A stretch of DNA of 64,000 nucleotides. Origin: Cunninghamia lanceolata. Lineage: Eukaryota > Streptophyta > Pinopsida > Cupressales > Cupressaceae. The DNA lies in assembly GCA_027924645.1 (NCBI GenBank), contig BSBN01000293.1, positions 7,340,501 to 7,404,500 on the forward strand, written 5' to 3'. This document shows, one piece after another, positions 44,906 through 57,246 of the stretch. The position numbers and the translations under genes were made by a program. How positions within the stretch are numbered: the first letter of the stretch is position 1; each line of letters starts with the position of its first letter. The notes under the pieces are model-generated. The model was not told the DNA's origin. It did not search any database and was given only the letters and a program-made list of their open reading frames with translations.

Positions 44906-47900
44906 ATTGATGTATACATTTGTGGGTAATCCAACAATCAACATGGGGAGTTTTAGAGGTGTGGGATTGACCCTAGAAACAACCTCTAGATTTTAGGGAA
45001 GTTGGCTCTTCTATTTTCAAAGGGGTTTTGGAAAAAGGGCAGAAGAAGAAACAAGATTACAAATACAATATGAAACTAACACTAAATCTATGGTGATGTG
45101 CCAAAATTGAAACTAACCTAGTTGTACAGTGTCAAATCCTAAATGATTAACTGGGAATAAAAGAGCATGATGCATGATTAATAACCCAGTTTGTAAATAG
45201 ATTCAACAAAGGCAAAAGAAATAGAAACTAGAAAGAAAGAACATAAAATAGACTCATAAGTACACAAAACACCATCTCTCTTTATTGAATGAAGAACAAT
45301 TACAGAGGCCAAGATTTGCACAAAGTAAAATATTACAACCCTTATAAAGATACACTACTGAGGAAAAAAGAAAATATATGTTGCTACTAAAAAATCTGTA
45401 TCTGTGTGTGTAGAACTCTCAAACTATGGGGGTCCTTGATACTGAACCGGATCTAAATATTTATAGAAAAAAACCCAAAGGAAAATATCTTCAACTACCT
45501 CCCAAAAATTTGCAACAGTCCATAAAATCTCAATTGAAAATCCCCACAAAATCCACCCAAAATCTGGCACTAGCAACTGAAACTGCAACTAAAATGGCAA
45601 CTGTCTCCATGGCTGGAAAATATTTGCCTCCATCTTTGGCCTACATGAGAAGAAAATTCTCCTGCCGCTTGTCGTAAAAATAAATTGGCTTCATTTGATT
45701 TTAGGGTTTCACCTCTTTTCACTTCCCGTGAAAGTGAAAAATAAGTTTTGTGAGAATCCTTTTACAAAGCCTTAGCTTTACATGGCATCATTAAAGGACC
45801 CACCATATTTATTTAACTTTGCCTTTATCTAAATTTGATTTTCTACTCACCGTGGCCCTTTTAAAGAAACTTATATAAAATAAAGCATCTAGCTTTATGT
45901 AACGGGGGCCCACCATATTTATTTAACAAGGGACTCAGCCACACTTAGAAACTCACGTGATTCATCTTTAGATGAGTTTTATAAGAAAATAAAACTTTTA
46001 ATTTCTCTAAGCTCCGCTGCCTCCACGTGGCTTAGTGGTGAGTGTTTGAAAAATAAAAAGACTCTCCATAGCTTCCTTTTAAAAGCCCTGCAAGGGCAAC
46101 ATTTGGCACACTCCGATGTTCTCTTCTCTTATGCCTAAATGCCTATTGCTGTGCCATTTGGTACTCTCTGAGGGTCCTCTGAATTACTCTCTCCTAGCCA
46201 TTGATTTGTCTTTCAATTGAATGGTTCCTGAAAGTTACTGCGCCACATCTTCAAAAACCCTAAACCTATATTCTCCATGAGCCTATTTGTGATACACCAA
46301 GCTTGAAAGCTCTATGTCTTTATTATCACTAAGGTAGCACAATCTTCATGGTCAAACCTCTTGTATAGCCGGTGCACCAAGTTAATGATTTGAGCCCTTT
46401 TAATACCTGGAGCGGCTACTAATTTTAAATTGCTGCTCTCTTTCATGGTAGTTCATGAGCTTTGACTTCAATGGATGAGTCTTTGGATATTTACTATGAT
46501 CCTCTATGTTCTTCAAACCTGCACATCAGATATATAGCGGTGCCATCTCCTTATGAATATCTTGATGCTAGAAATATCTCTACTTTAAAGGATGGAGTTG
46601 ATTTGTTTCTTTGCACCATCTTTACTTGATGCTATGCATTATTCATAGATAGGACGAGTCGTTATTACTTGTTGAGGGAGATTTAATGGTGATATAGAAT
46701 GCCTCTATGATTGTACCGAGCCTCACCTCTCCATAGCTTGTGTTGACTCGTTTTCCTTATGGTGTGCCTCTGTGATTGTGTTGAGCCTCACATCAGGCTA
46801 GCTGTGTCTTTACTTGGCTGAGGCATCTTTAGATGTGATTTATAGCTCATTATGAATGCACCATTGTTTTTATATGGGCGTGCCTTATGCTTTCCACTAG
46901 CTGGTGCTTCATGTTTATAGCAGTGACATCTTTAGATCTGGATATCCTTACCTCGAGCTGCACACTTCTTTGTATCTGATGTGCCTCCATTTCAATATGG
47001 TTGTCTCCCTTTTTACAACATTGTGCCTTGATCTTTGATTTGGTGAGTTTGAAAGTTTGCACCTCTATTCATTTACGTTGCAGTTGAAATCCATGCTTAT
47101 GGCTGTGAGTATTTACATTGAGCGCTATGCTTCCTTGAAATCTTATGTGCCATCTTCCTATGAATGTGCCTTACCTATGAATGCACCTTGTCATGGAGAA
47201 CCTATCCCTTCAATATGGTAGTCCCATTATATTTGTATGGTGCATCCTTCTGACTTTGAATGTAGCACCATATCTGTCAATGACCAACGTTGGATACATT
47301 TGAATGGAGTGACTTCTTTATGTGTAGAGGCCGCCACTATTTTACAAAGACTGAGCCTTGAATGGGCTGCAAGAGGCTGCACCATATGCTATAGTTTCAT
47401 CCTTTTTATATGAGCATCACCATTTCTTATAATGTATCCTCTTCATTGTAAGACTCACCATCTATTAATACATTGAACCCTTTCATGATATAGCAGTGCC
47501 ATTTCATATATGCTATTCATTTTTTATCTATGGAGGCACTTTGTTGCTTAGATGCCATGACATTGGTGGTGATGGATAAATCTCTTTTGATTCTAATAAT
47601 CTTCATTCGATAGTGGCTTTATGACCGTGTTTACAGTTGGAAACACTTTACTTGTGGCAACGTGAATTTCTATTTAGCTACACCTCTTTCAGCTGAGGCT
47701 TCAAATCTGAGATCACGCCTTAACATGGATGACTCTTGTTTCAAGGCCACACACCATACATTTTGCAATAGAGATAGTGGCATGGTTTGAGCCTACACAA
47801 CTTAATATGGTAATGCCTCCATGCTGTGAGCTAGTCGTGCTTGAGCCGCTACCTTAATGTCATGCCTTGCTATTTCTAAGGCTTTGACCTTGGAAGTGAC

Positions 47901-48440
47901 ATGTTGCCCTTTTATAGAATGCACCTTGTTCTGTATGTGGCTTGCACACTCATCAATGAGACTGTGCCCCTATAAAGAATGATACACCTTGTATGAGGTA
48001 TGCACCATCTAGATAGGATGAACCTTCAAATAGTGTTTGATTCTTTGATATAAATATGCAGATGTCGTGAATCTACATGGTGCCTCAGATAGAATGGTGG
48101 CACATTTTTATTGGGACTCACATGTATTCAGGGTGGCAGCAAATTGCATGGCTTGATATAAGCAGAGATTCATTTAGGTATGTAGTGGTTTTAAAGGTAG
48201 AGATTGTAATTCATCTTAAGGTAGATTCCCTAAATATAGCTATGTCTTGGTTGTGACTTAGAGACTGAACCAACATTATGATTTATATAAGAGAAGATGT
48301 ATCCTCCAAATTGGCTGAATCATCTCTATATGAGCATACCTTTAACTCTGATTGGCCTTAGTGCCCTTTAATTTATAGGCTGCACTATGAATCCTCTCAA
48401 TATTGAAAATTTTGATATGATGTGCAAAATTTGCACAACA
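44906..48440 (-). repeat. 3' LTR of the gag-only element (3535 bp)
   Basis: Collinear with 51293-54847. Much of it (46600-48200) consists of diverged phrases around gcctctatgattg, gagcctcacc and tgtgcc...atg, suggesting old internal duplication. Open frames such as 45426-45677 (plus) recur in the other LTR but are on the antisense strand and resemble no protein. Confidence 0.92.
45281..45465 (-). promoter_or_regulatory. TATA box and poly(A) signal in the 3' LTR of the gag-only element
   Basis: Minus strand CTATAAATA at 45458-45465 and, about 175 bases downstream, AATAAA at 45281-45286. The order fits the U3-R boundary of a minus-strand element, giving U3 of about 3 kb and R-U5 of about 0.55 kb. 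The same pair occurs in the other LTR. Confidence 0.65.
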
Positions 48441-48470
48441 GTTCTTGGCGACGGGCTAGCAAAGTGAGCA
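48441..48470 (-). other. Internal edge of the gag-only element next to its 3' LTR
   Basis: If the element is minus-strand, a polypurine tract should precede the LTR here, but the minus strand reads cgtcgccaagaac and is not purine-rich. On the plus strand ttggcgacggg looks superficially like a primer-binding site. This conflict is unresolved; the gag direction and promoter order favour minus. Confidence 0.4.
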
Positions 48471-48850
48471 TTCCTCACTTAGAACTCTAAGATCTTTAGT
48501 TTCATAGATTAGTGACTAATACATTAGGTATAGAGTTGAATGTCTGACACATGAACAAACAAGTAGCCGAAAATGAAGCTGCAACCAATACTTGCAATCA
48601 AAACTGATGCAAACTACTCCAGAAATGCATGAAACTGAAACTTATGTTGAACTAAATACATTCCTCTCTTAGAACTCTAGGATCTTTAGTTTCACAGATT
48701 AGTGACTAATACATTGGGCATAGAGTCGAATGTCTGACACATGAACAAACAAGTAGCTGGAAATGAAGCTACAACCAATACTTGCAATCAAAACTGATGC
48801 AAACTACCCCAGAAATGCATGAAACTGAAACTTATGTTGAACTAAATACA
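48471..48850. repeat. Exact-length 190-bp tandem duplication, two copies
   Basis: 48471-48660 and 48661-48850 are adjacent copies starting ttcctc and ending aaataca. They differ at only a few positions, so this is a fairly recent duplication in the internal region of the gag-only element. Confidence 0.93.
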
Positions 48851-48994
48851 TTCCAAATCTGAAACCATAACTAATACTGAGTATTGAACTGAGACATGAC
48901 TGAACCATAAAATTGACTTTACATCTTTGTATTGCAGCTGTGATTTATTGAAAACAAAACAACTAAAACTGAAAACTGATGCTACTGTTGTAGC

Positions 48995-50562
48995 TTATTC
49001 TGAATCACTGAAACTAATTACTAACATGTGAGATGCATAGGAATATGCCCATTCATAGGAGTGGCAAAATAACTTCCAGATCTGAGTATTGTGTCCCACT
49101 GAATTTACATTGAACCGATGATTGACCAAAAGAAATGCATAAAGAAAAATATCAAGAACTTGTACCTTTTGGCCTGTCTTGTTTCTAGAGGCTCCTCTTT
49201 TGCACAAAAATACTAGTCAGGCTCATCTATATGCTGCTCTTACTTTAGTAGAGGATGGGAAGAGAAAATCAAGTGTTGAAGCTCCTTCCTCTATTCGCAT
49301 TTAAAAGTTTCTGCCAACAAGACTCCATCAGTGATCTCTCTTGCTAACTGTTCACCAACATTATGACTCAAGATAGCCTTAAAAATAGGTGTGCAGGTGA
49401 CCGAATTGCCCATAATGGTCTTGAATCTAATTGGAATTCCCTCTTGGAGGAAGAATGGAATATGACAGTTCTTTATGCAATTCTTCACTATTGGCCATAT
49501 TGCCTATGGCTTCATTGTTATAAATCTTTTCTTGTACCCATGGGTTTTCATCAAACAAAAGAGAATACCCATTTTCAAAAATATAAAATAGATCAACTCT
49601 TGCACTTGTGTCTCTTTCAACCTCATCTTCATGATTTACCACATGAGGCCTTGTAAAACAACCATTCACTTGCTCAATGGTGCCCGATCTTCTCCATCTA
49701 ATATCTGATACCCTTTTTGGAAAATTGAGATTAAATCCTCCTCCTACTATCCCTCATGTATATTTGTGCTAGCTTCTTCAAAATTTGAAACCTCATGACT
49801 GAAATAAAGACACTCATCCTTTGTAAATTCTGTAATTTCCTTTGCAACTTCTTCCTCAAGAGGAGGCACAAACTGTTCATCACTATTTACGCATTACTTT
49901 TCAGCTTCAAAGCCCCTCTTGAAGTACTTTTCAGATTCTAGAAGTGTCACCTCATAAGAATCTTCTAAATCTTCTTCATGATTCGACAAAATCTCTGAGT
50001 TAAACTTTGCCACATATGTCTGATGCTGATAACCAGAAGGACTCACTAAATAGACTAGAGTCACTTTCTTGCTTGTATCTTGATCATTGAGACTTGAATT
50101 TTCTTTAACATCAAAGTGGCAAAGAACCTGGTCTATGACTTCTATGGACTGGTTTGCAACTACAGAGGTTTGTAATGCATAATTGTGAAGATTATTGGGT
50201 CTCTTCTATGCTTGAGGGAGGGTTTCTTCTATAAATAGACCACATTGGTATTTCTATTCATAAGGATCTTGAGGCATGACATTTGGATCAGCTTGATATA
50301 GGGCTTGATCTTTTAGCTCATTGATCTCATGGGAGAGGATTTTTATAAGTTCTTTTACTACACTCATCTCCTCATGATTTGACAAATCAACAGGGAGGGT
50401 GGGTGGATTAAAATCTATATGCATTTGGCTACAAGGAGTCTGAGACAGGTTAGTTGCATGTGGTATCAAAGGTATTAAAGGTAGAGGAGACAGTTTACCA
50501 ACCTCAATGAGGTTGTTTTTAGCTCTAATAGAAAGATCATATGATTGGGGCAAAAGTTTCAC
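48995..50562 (-). pseudogene. Gag-only element: downstream coding region, unrecognised
   Basis: Minus-strand pieces with natural composition: 50562-50254 (for example SHEINELKDQALYQADPNVM), 49669-49427 (EVERDTSARVDLFYIFENGY) and 49488-49291. Their frames are shifted by decay. Position after the gag domain suggests the gag C-terminus or an accessory ORF. I see no CCHC knuckle, no YxDD and no integrase motif. Confidence 0.5.
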
Positions 50563-51112
50563 CTCCCAAGGCTTGGATCATGACATATATTTTAGGGTCT
50601 AAAACCTTTAGATAATAAAGAAATACAAAGACTGGAGGAGGCCTGATATCAACAGAGAATTTCTTCCATACCTTATCAAATCTTGATTTGAAATAATGTA
50701 TGGCCTCCATAGGATGTCTTTTGATGGTGATGAGATTCTAGGTGAGAGTGCTAACATTTGTCCTCTCTTTGAACTAATTTTAGATGAGTCCTCCTAGCTA
50801 ATCCCATCCAATAATTGAACCGAGCTGTAAAGTTCTGTACCACTCTTTTGCTTTACCTTTGAGGGAAGATGCAAACAACAAAAGAGCATGATCCTCAATT
50901 GTGACATCGTGAATGGAGCATAAACTTACAACATCTTGAATGTGGTCTACAGGAGAAACTGATCCATCTCCAAGAAAGTGGAGCAGTGCCTTCCATGCTA
51001 TGTCAGGAACTTGACCTTGCTACTAAAGAACAAGAGGACTTGAATCCCAAGTCACAAAAGGTAGATCTCTTGCTTGAATATTTAGATACACATATATACT
51101 AGGGGCTGCCAT
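50563..51112 (-). pseudogene. Gag-only element: gag domain, decayed
   Basis: Starts at 51112 (MAAPSIYVYLNIQARDLPFV). The core HFLGDGSVSPVDHIQDVVSL, then IEDHALLLFASSLKGKAKEW, fits the retrotransposon gag (capsid) pattern of plant Ty3/gypsy elements, ending in 'A-x-E-W'. Three stops follow within about 20 codons. The C-terminal half (HPMEAIHYFKSRFDKVWKKF, RPPPVFVFLYYLKVLDPKIY) is readable again. It sits about 180 bases from the 5' LTR, as expected for gag. Confidence 0.8.
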
Positions 51113-51261
51113 GATCTACAAGAGCAAAGATCTGAGAAAGATTCACAAGTACAGTCGCCAGATGGAAGATTCATGCTCTAATGAGTAGATATTTCTGTGA
51201 TTTACCACCAAAATCACAAAATACATGGCAAAGATTCAGTGAAAACAAAGACCCAAGTCTT

Positions 51262-51292
51262 TGAATCCAATCCCACCAAGCATGCCAAAAAC
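51262..51292 (-). other. Candidate primer-binding site of the gag-only element
   Basis: Minus strand after the LTR reads tttttggcatgcttggtggg. It resembles the Asp-tRNA type used by Tat/Athila-like gypsy elements (TGGCGCCGTTGCCGGGG) at the first bases, the TTG and the GGG, but is not exact. Confidence 0.4.
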
Positions 51293-54200
51293 TATTGATG
51301 TATAAATTTGTGGGTCTAATCCAACAATCAACATGGGGAGTTTCAGAGGTGTGGGATTGACCCCAGAAACAACCTCCAGATTTTAGGGAGCTGGCTCTTC
51401 CATTTTCAAAGGGGTTTTGGAAAAAGGGCAAAAGAAGAAACAAGATTACAGATACAATATGAAACTAACTCTAAATCTATGGCAATGCGCTAGATTTGAA
51501 ACTAACCCAGTTGTACAGTTTCAAATCCTAAATGATTAATTGGGAATCAAAGAGCATGATGCATGATTAATAACCCAGTTTGTAAACAGATTCAAAAAAG
51601 GCAAAAGAAATAGAAACTAGAAAGCAAGAATAGAAAATAGACTCATAACTGCATAGAACACCGTCTCTCTTTATTGAATGAAGAACAATTATAGAGGCCA
51701 AGATTTGCACAAAGTAAAATATTATAACCCTCATAAAGATGCACTGCTGAGGCAAAACGAAAATATGTGTTGTTGCTAAAAAAATCTATATCTGTGTGTG
51801 TAGAACTCTCAAACTATGGGGCTCCTTCATACTGACCTCGATCTAAATATTTATAGTCAAAAACCCAAAGGAAAATATCTTCAACTGCCTCCCAAAAATC
51901 TACAATTGTCCATAAAATCTGAACTGAAAATCCCCACAAAATCTGCACAAAATCTGACACTAGGAACTAAAACTGCAACTATCTCCATGGCTGGAAAATA
52001 TCTGCCTCCATCTTTGGCCTGCGTGAGAAGAAAAATCTTCCACCAATTGCCATAAAAATAACTTGGCTTCATTTGATTTTAGGGTTTCACCTCTTTTCAC
52101 TTCCCATGAAAGTCAAAAATAAGTTTCATCAAAGTCCTTTTATAAAGCCTTAGTTTTACGTGGCATCATTGAAGGACCCACTATATTTATTTAACTTTGC
52201 CTTTATCTAAATCTAATTTTCTACTCACCATGGCCCTTTTAAATAAACTTATATAAAATAAAGCATCTAGCTTTATGTAACGGGGGCCCACCATATTTAT
52301 TAACAAGGGACTCAGCTACACTTAGAAACTCATGTGATTCATCTTTAGATGAGTTTTATAAGAAAATAAAACTTTTAATTTCTCTAAGCTCCCCTGCCTC
52401 CACGTGGCCTAATGGCGGGTATTTGAGAAATCAAAAGACTCTCTCTGCAGCTTCCTTTTAAAAGCCCCACAAGGGTGACATTTGGCACACTCCATTTCTT
52501 TCTTCTCTCCTACCTAAATGCCTATTACTATGCCATTTGGTAGTCTCTGAGGGTACTCTGAGTTACTCTCACCTAGCCATTGATTTGTCTTTCAATCAGA
52601 CAGTTCCTAAAAGTTGCTGCATTGCATCTTTGAAAAACCTAAACCTATGTTTTTCATGAGCCTCTTCTTGATACACCATGCTTGAAATCTCTGTCTTTAT
52701 TATTGCTAAGGTAGCACCATCTTCATGGCTGAGCCTCTTGTATAGCTGATGCGCCAAGTTAATGATTTGAATGCTTTTAATACCTAGAGCCACTACTAAT
52801 TTTAAATTGTGGCTCTCTTTCATGGTAGTGCCCAAGCTTTGAGTTCAATGGCCGAGTCTTTGGATATTTACTGTGATCCTCTATGTTCTTCAAACCTGCA
52901 CATTAGATATACAGTGGTGTTATCTCCTTATGAATATCTTGATGCAAGAAATATCTCTACTTTAAAGGATGGAGCCGATTTGTTTCTTTGCACCATCTTT
53001 ACTTGATGCTGCGCATTGTTCATAGATAGGACGAGCTGTTATTATTTACTGAGGGATCTTTAATGGTGATATAGAATGCCTCTATGATTGCACTGAGCCT
53101 CACCTCTCCTTAGCTTACATTGACTCCTTTTCCTTATGGTGTGCCTCTGTGATTGCGCTGAGCCTCACCTCAGGCTCACTATCTCTTTACATGCATGAGG
53201 CATCTTCAGATATGATGCTTGGAGCTCATTATGAATGCACTATTGTTTTTATATGGGTGTGCCTTATGTTTTCCACTTGCTGGTGCTTCATGTTTATAGT
53301 AGTGACATCTTTATAGCTGCATATCCTTACCCTAAGCTATACATTTCTTTGTATTTGATGCACCTCTATTTCAATATGGTTGTCTCTATTTTTACAATAG
53401 CGTGCCATGATCTTTGATTTGGCAAGTTTGAAAGGTTGCACCTCTATTCATTTACCTCATAGTTGAAATCCATGCTTATGGTTGTGAATATTTATGTTGA
53501 GCACCATGTTTCCTTGAAATTTTATGTGCCATCTTCCTATGAATGTGCCTTACCTATGAATGCGCCTTGTCATGGAGAACCTGTGCCTTCAATATGGTAG
53601 TCACATTCTATTTTTATGTTGCATCCTTCTAACTTTGAATGCAGTACCATAGCTGTTAATGACCGACACTAGATACATTTGAATGGAGTGACTTCTTTAT
53701 GTGTAGAGGCTGCCATTATTTTACAAAGACTGAGCCTTGAATGGGCTGCAAGAGGCCATGCCATAGGCTATGGTTTCATCCTATATATATGTGCATCGCC
53801 ATTTCTTATAATGTATCCTCTTCATTGTAAGACTCACCATCTATTTATACATTAAACCCTTTCATGATATAGCGGCGCCATTTCATATATGCTATTCATT
53901 TTTTTTTATCTATGGAGGCACTTTGCTGCTTGGATGCCATGACTTTTGTGGTGATGGTTAAATCTCTTTTGATTCTAATAATCATCATTTGATAGTGGCT
54001 TTATGACTGCATTTATAGTTTGAAACACTTTATTTGTGGCAGTATGAATTTCTATTTAGCTACACCTCTTTTAGTTGAGGCTTCAAATCTGAGATCACAC
54101 CTTTACATGGACAACTCTTGTTTCAAGGCCACACACCATACATTTTACAATAAGGATAGTGCCATGGTTTGAGCCTATGCCACTTAATATGGTGATGCCT

Positions 54201-54847
54201 CCATGCTGTGACCTAGCCATGCTCGAGCTGCTACCTTAATGTTGTGCCTTACTATTTCTAATGCTTTGACCTTGAAAGTGACACGCTGCCCTTTTATAGA
54301 ATGCACCTTGTTCTGTATGTGGCTTACTGTGAGCTTTGCTTCTGTGGCTTGCACACGCATCAATGAGATTGTGCCCCCTATAAAGAATGATACATCTTGT
54401 ATGAGGTATGCACCATCTAGATAGGTTGAACCTTCAAATAGTGTTTGCTCCTTTGATATAAATATGTAGATGCTGTGAATCTACACGGTGCCTCAGATAG
54501 AATGGTGGCACATTTTTATTGGGACTCACATGTATTCAGGGTGGCAGCATATTGCAGGCTTGATATAAGAAGAGATTCATTTAGGTATGTATGGTTTTAA
54601 AGGTAGAGACTATACTTCATCTTAAAGTAGATTTCCTAAATATAGTTGTGTCTTGGCTGTGATTTAGAGACTAAACCAACATTATGATTTATACAAGAGA
54701 AATTGTATCCTTAAAACTGGCTGAATCATCTCTATATGAATATACCTTTAACTCTGACTAGCCTTGGTGCCATTTAATTTACAAGATGCACTATGAATCC
54801 TCTCAATATTGAAAATTTTGATATGATGTGCAAAAATTTGCACAATA
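51293..54847 (-). repeat. 5' LTR of the gag-only element (3555 bp)
   Basis: Pair of 44906-48440. It carries the same minus-strand TATA box (51848-51855) and AATAAA (51670-51675). The right end CACAATA is followed by gttac, the right target-duplication copy. Confidence 0.92.
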
Positions 54848-55019
54848 GTTACAAAATAGGGATTTTTTATGTCGGCCTATAGAAAAATAACTCCCATTAC
54901 CCCTTGACCTCATCTTGGGGGTACTGCCCCCAAACCCCTGTTAAATAATTTGAGGGGAAACTGCGCCAATAAAAGTGGAGAAAATTTAACATCCGAGTCT
55001 GATTAGGCTCTATATAACA
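54848..55019 (-). repeat. 5' LTR of the copia element, part 2
   Basis: Continues the LTR that stopped at 44905: gttacaaaatagggatttt matches the 3' LTR at about 40148. It has lost most of the GC-rich 25-bp repeats (only cttgggggtactgcccccaa remains) and ends TATAACA. Confidence 0.9.
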
Positions 55020-55147
55020 TGTAGGGTTTTGGGTTGTGTGGGACATGTACTCGTTCATGTGGATTCTTCATGTAGATATATGATCACGATATTCAAGGAT
55101 TGTGTGAGACATGCTTATTATGACATGGTGATTTATCATTAATTTTC
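55020..55147 (+). other. LARD-like internal region, right part
   Basis: Resumes after the copia element. No coding motif. Confidence 0.5.
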
Positions 55148-55357
55148 ATGTGGTTTTAGACCACCATATTATTCTATGGTTCGAGACCACCATATTATTT
55201 CATGTGGTTTGAGACCACCATATTATTTTGTGGTTTGAGACCACCATATTATTTCATGTGGTTTGAGACCACCGTATTATTTTGTGGCTTGAGACCACCA
55301 TATTATTTCATGTGGTTTGAGACCACCATATTATCTTATGTGGTTTGAGACCACTGT
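55148..55357. repeat. Tandem array of eight 26-28-bp hairpin units
   Basis: Eight copies of gtggtttgagaccac followed by catattattt. Each unit is an inverted repeat (GTGGT-ttgag-ACCAC) able to fold into a short stem-loop. The array lies in the non-coding internal region of the LARD-like element. Confidence 0.92.
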
Positions 55358-56493
55358 ATGATTCCCCTCCTCCCCTTAGGTGGCCTTGTTACAAGGTCGC
55401 ATGGTGATCGTAATGTGCAATTTTCTTGAGAGACTATTGAATTATTTAATTGTGTGTTAAATATTTTGCTTACAAGTCAACAGTGTTTTATTCCTTTTTG
55501 GGCTAATTGGTCATTTTTTTGTGTTGAGATGGTCGTTTTGCCTCAAGGACATGTTCTTGGATAAACTTGGGGTAATGCAATAATTTGTATTTGATCTTCT
55601 TTTCTTCTACGATTGATTATAATTGCTTTTATTTTATTTTATTGAGGGTTAAATTATGAGTTACTTTACTTCTTAAAATTTCTTGTTAAATGAGGTACTT
55701 TAATGTTGCAACTATAGGTATGTGTGGAGTAATGTGACTACTATTTACTATCATATCCTAGAGGGATCACTGACGGGTTGTGTAGGGGGAGTAGATGGCC
55801 TAGAAAATCTTGTTCATAGTGGGTTATGTATGGTGGGCTCCTAGAGAGGACCTTGAGACCATCTTTCATGATTGGCTACTTGGCACAGTGGACTCTACAT
55901 GGCATGGTTATTCATTGTTTATTAGGCACTATGATATGGATGATATTGGTTTCCTTTAGAGGTGAGATTATATGATGTTACACTAAATTGGATATTGGCA
56001 TAGTGATTCTACATTACATGGTTATTCATCTATTGGTTATTGGTTCCATGGCACTGTGAATTACTTAGTGGTATATTAGTGCTTGTCCTCCTCGTAATTC
56101 CCATTCTTGTTGAGCCTTGTGATGTGGGTCATGTGATGTCTTTATGATGAGTATAAATTGATACATGTGAGTAAGGTCTTCATCATGTGTTTCACTTAGT
56201 AGAGTTATGTGTTGTAAAAACATTCTAACTTGAATAATGTGTTATATGTGGGGGTTAATTTTATGTGATTTATGCATCATTGAGTGTTGTTGAGAGTTGA
56301 ATGTTAGAAATTATTGACTAAAATAGGTTATGGTTACTAAATTCAATTCCTTAGATATAAATTGATATATTCATGTTAGTGGTGATGATTTATGGACATG
56401 TTTGGGGATGTGGATTAACATGCACTGATGTGACTCAAGAAAATATGATTACTTCTTTGTTATGATATGGTATGATAACTCTCTTCTCTTAAG
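55358..56493 (+). other. LARD-like internal region, no features
   Basis: T/G-rich DNA without coding motif or further tandem structure, up to the ttaag target copy (56489-56493). Confidence 0.55.
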
Positions 56494-57205
56494 TATTAGA
56501 AATGAAAGTACAAACCACACAACAAAAATCTGATTCAAACCTTATTATCCTCTGAACAATGTAGAATTAATGGAGATTGTAGCAGAAATTAAAACCCACT
56601 ACACATAAATAACAAGCATTAAGAATAGAACACATAACATAGTATGTAATGTGGAGAAAACTCTTTCAGGTAAAAAAATCCACCAAGAAAAGAGGCTCCA
56701 AGTTGTATTATCTTCAAATATATGAGATTACAATACATACACTTCCTCTCTCCTTGAGTCTTCAATCCAGCGGTGCCTGTTACTCTCAACTCTGATAAAA
56801 ATGTAGTACAAATATCTTTATAAAAGGGGGTTACCTTCTAGGGCAAGATAACTGACAAAATATCAACCGTTGGATTTGTGACCTAATGACGAATGGTCCA
56901 GATTCACAATAATAAAATATCAAATAAAATGTGGTTTCAAGGGCGTTGCCCCCAAACCCCCACCGAGGTGCATGGCCCCTAGACCTCCCACCGAGGGGAT
57001 GATCCCCTGGACCCCTCGTAGGAAGGAAACCCCCCTGTGACCCCCCATCGTGGATGAATGAGCATCGAGAACTGGATATAAACATGTAGCTGAAACAAGA
57101 TCGTTGCTGGTGAAACCTTTCATCCCTCATGGGTGATTTACAAACAATATTAGGAGTAATTAATTACATAGGATTTATAAGGTTGATGGCACCTTAATCC
57201 TTACA
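56494..57205 (-). mobile_element. Solo LTR (712 bp), copia-like layout
   Basis: Bounded by a perfect 5-bp duplication, ttaag at 56489-56493 and 57206-57210. The ends are TATTAG and CTTACA, a TG...CA pair with the first G changed. The internal layout resembles the nearby copia LTR read on the same strand: an AATTAA-rich start, gtggagaaaactctttcagg followed by tccacca, then attacaatac, and a GC-rich stretch (56940-57050, gcgttgcccccaaaccccc). No coding or priming sites, hence a solo LTR left by LTR-LTR recombination. Orientation is inferred from that resemblance. Confidence 0.8.
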
Positions 57206-57233
57206 TTAAGGAATTCCAATAGGAAGTCTATGC

Positions 57234-57246
57234 AAGGGGTGGAGAG
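57234..57246 (+). other. Polypurine tract of the LARD-like element
   Basis: aaggggtggagag immediately before the 3' LTR start TGTAAGG. It is intact and canonical. Confidence 0.93.

Larger units (their letters stand above)
44906..54847 (-). mobile_element. Gag-only LTR element with 3.5-kb LTRs (TR-GAG/LARD type)
   Basis: LTRs 44906-48440 and 51293-54847 are direct repeats with TATTG...CAACA or CAATA ends. Internal DNA is only 2852 bp and encodes a decayed gag but no protease, RT, RNase H or integrase. The target duplication is gctac/gttac inside the copia 5' LTR. Minus orientation is supported by gag direction, by a TATA box and AATAAA in the right order near one LTR end, and by a TTTTTGGC... 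primer-site-like stretch at the gag-proximal side. The size and content match the TR-GAG concept. LTRs differ by about 6-7% over the first 120 bases by eye. Confidence 0.88.
39873..55019 (-). mobile_element. Ty1/copia retrotransposon, dead, 5' LTR split by a nested element
   Basis: Minus-strand element of about 5.2 kb once the 9.9-kb insertion is removed. The 3' LTR is 39873-40516, and the 5' LTR is in two pieces, 44626-44900 and 54848-55019. The LTRs have TGTTA...TAACA ends. The iMet primer-binding site, polypurine tract and the order gag-protease-integrase-RT-RNase H are all present, but frames are broken. Integrase before RT defines copia. LTRs differ by roughly 9-10% over the first 200 bases by eye. 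Confidence 0.93.

Noticed and set aside
45426..45677. Plus-strand 83-codon frame repeated in both LTRs of the gag-only element
   Set aside because: Antisense to the element and overlapping its TATA box region; frame length and sequence differ between copies and no family is recognised.
55148..55357. CRISPR-like regular repeats
   Set aside because: Units are adjacent without unique spacers and lie inside a plant retroelement; this is an ordinary tandem array of hairpins.
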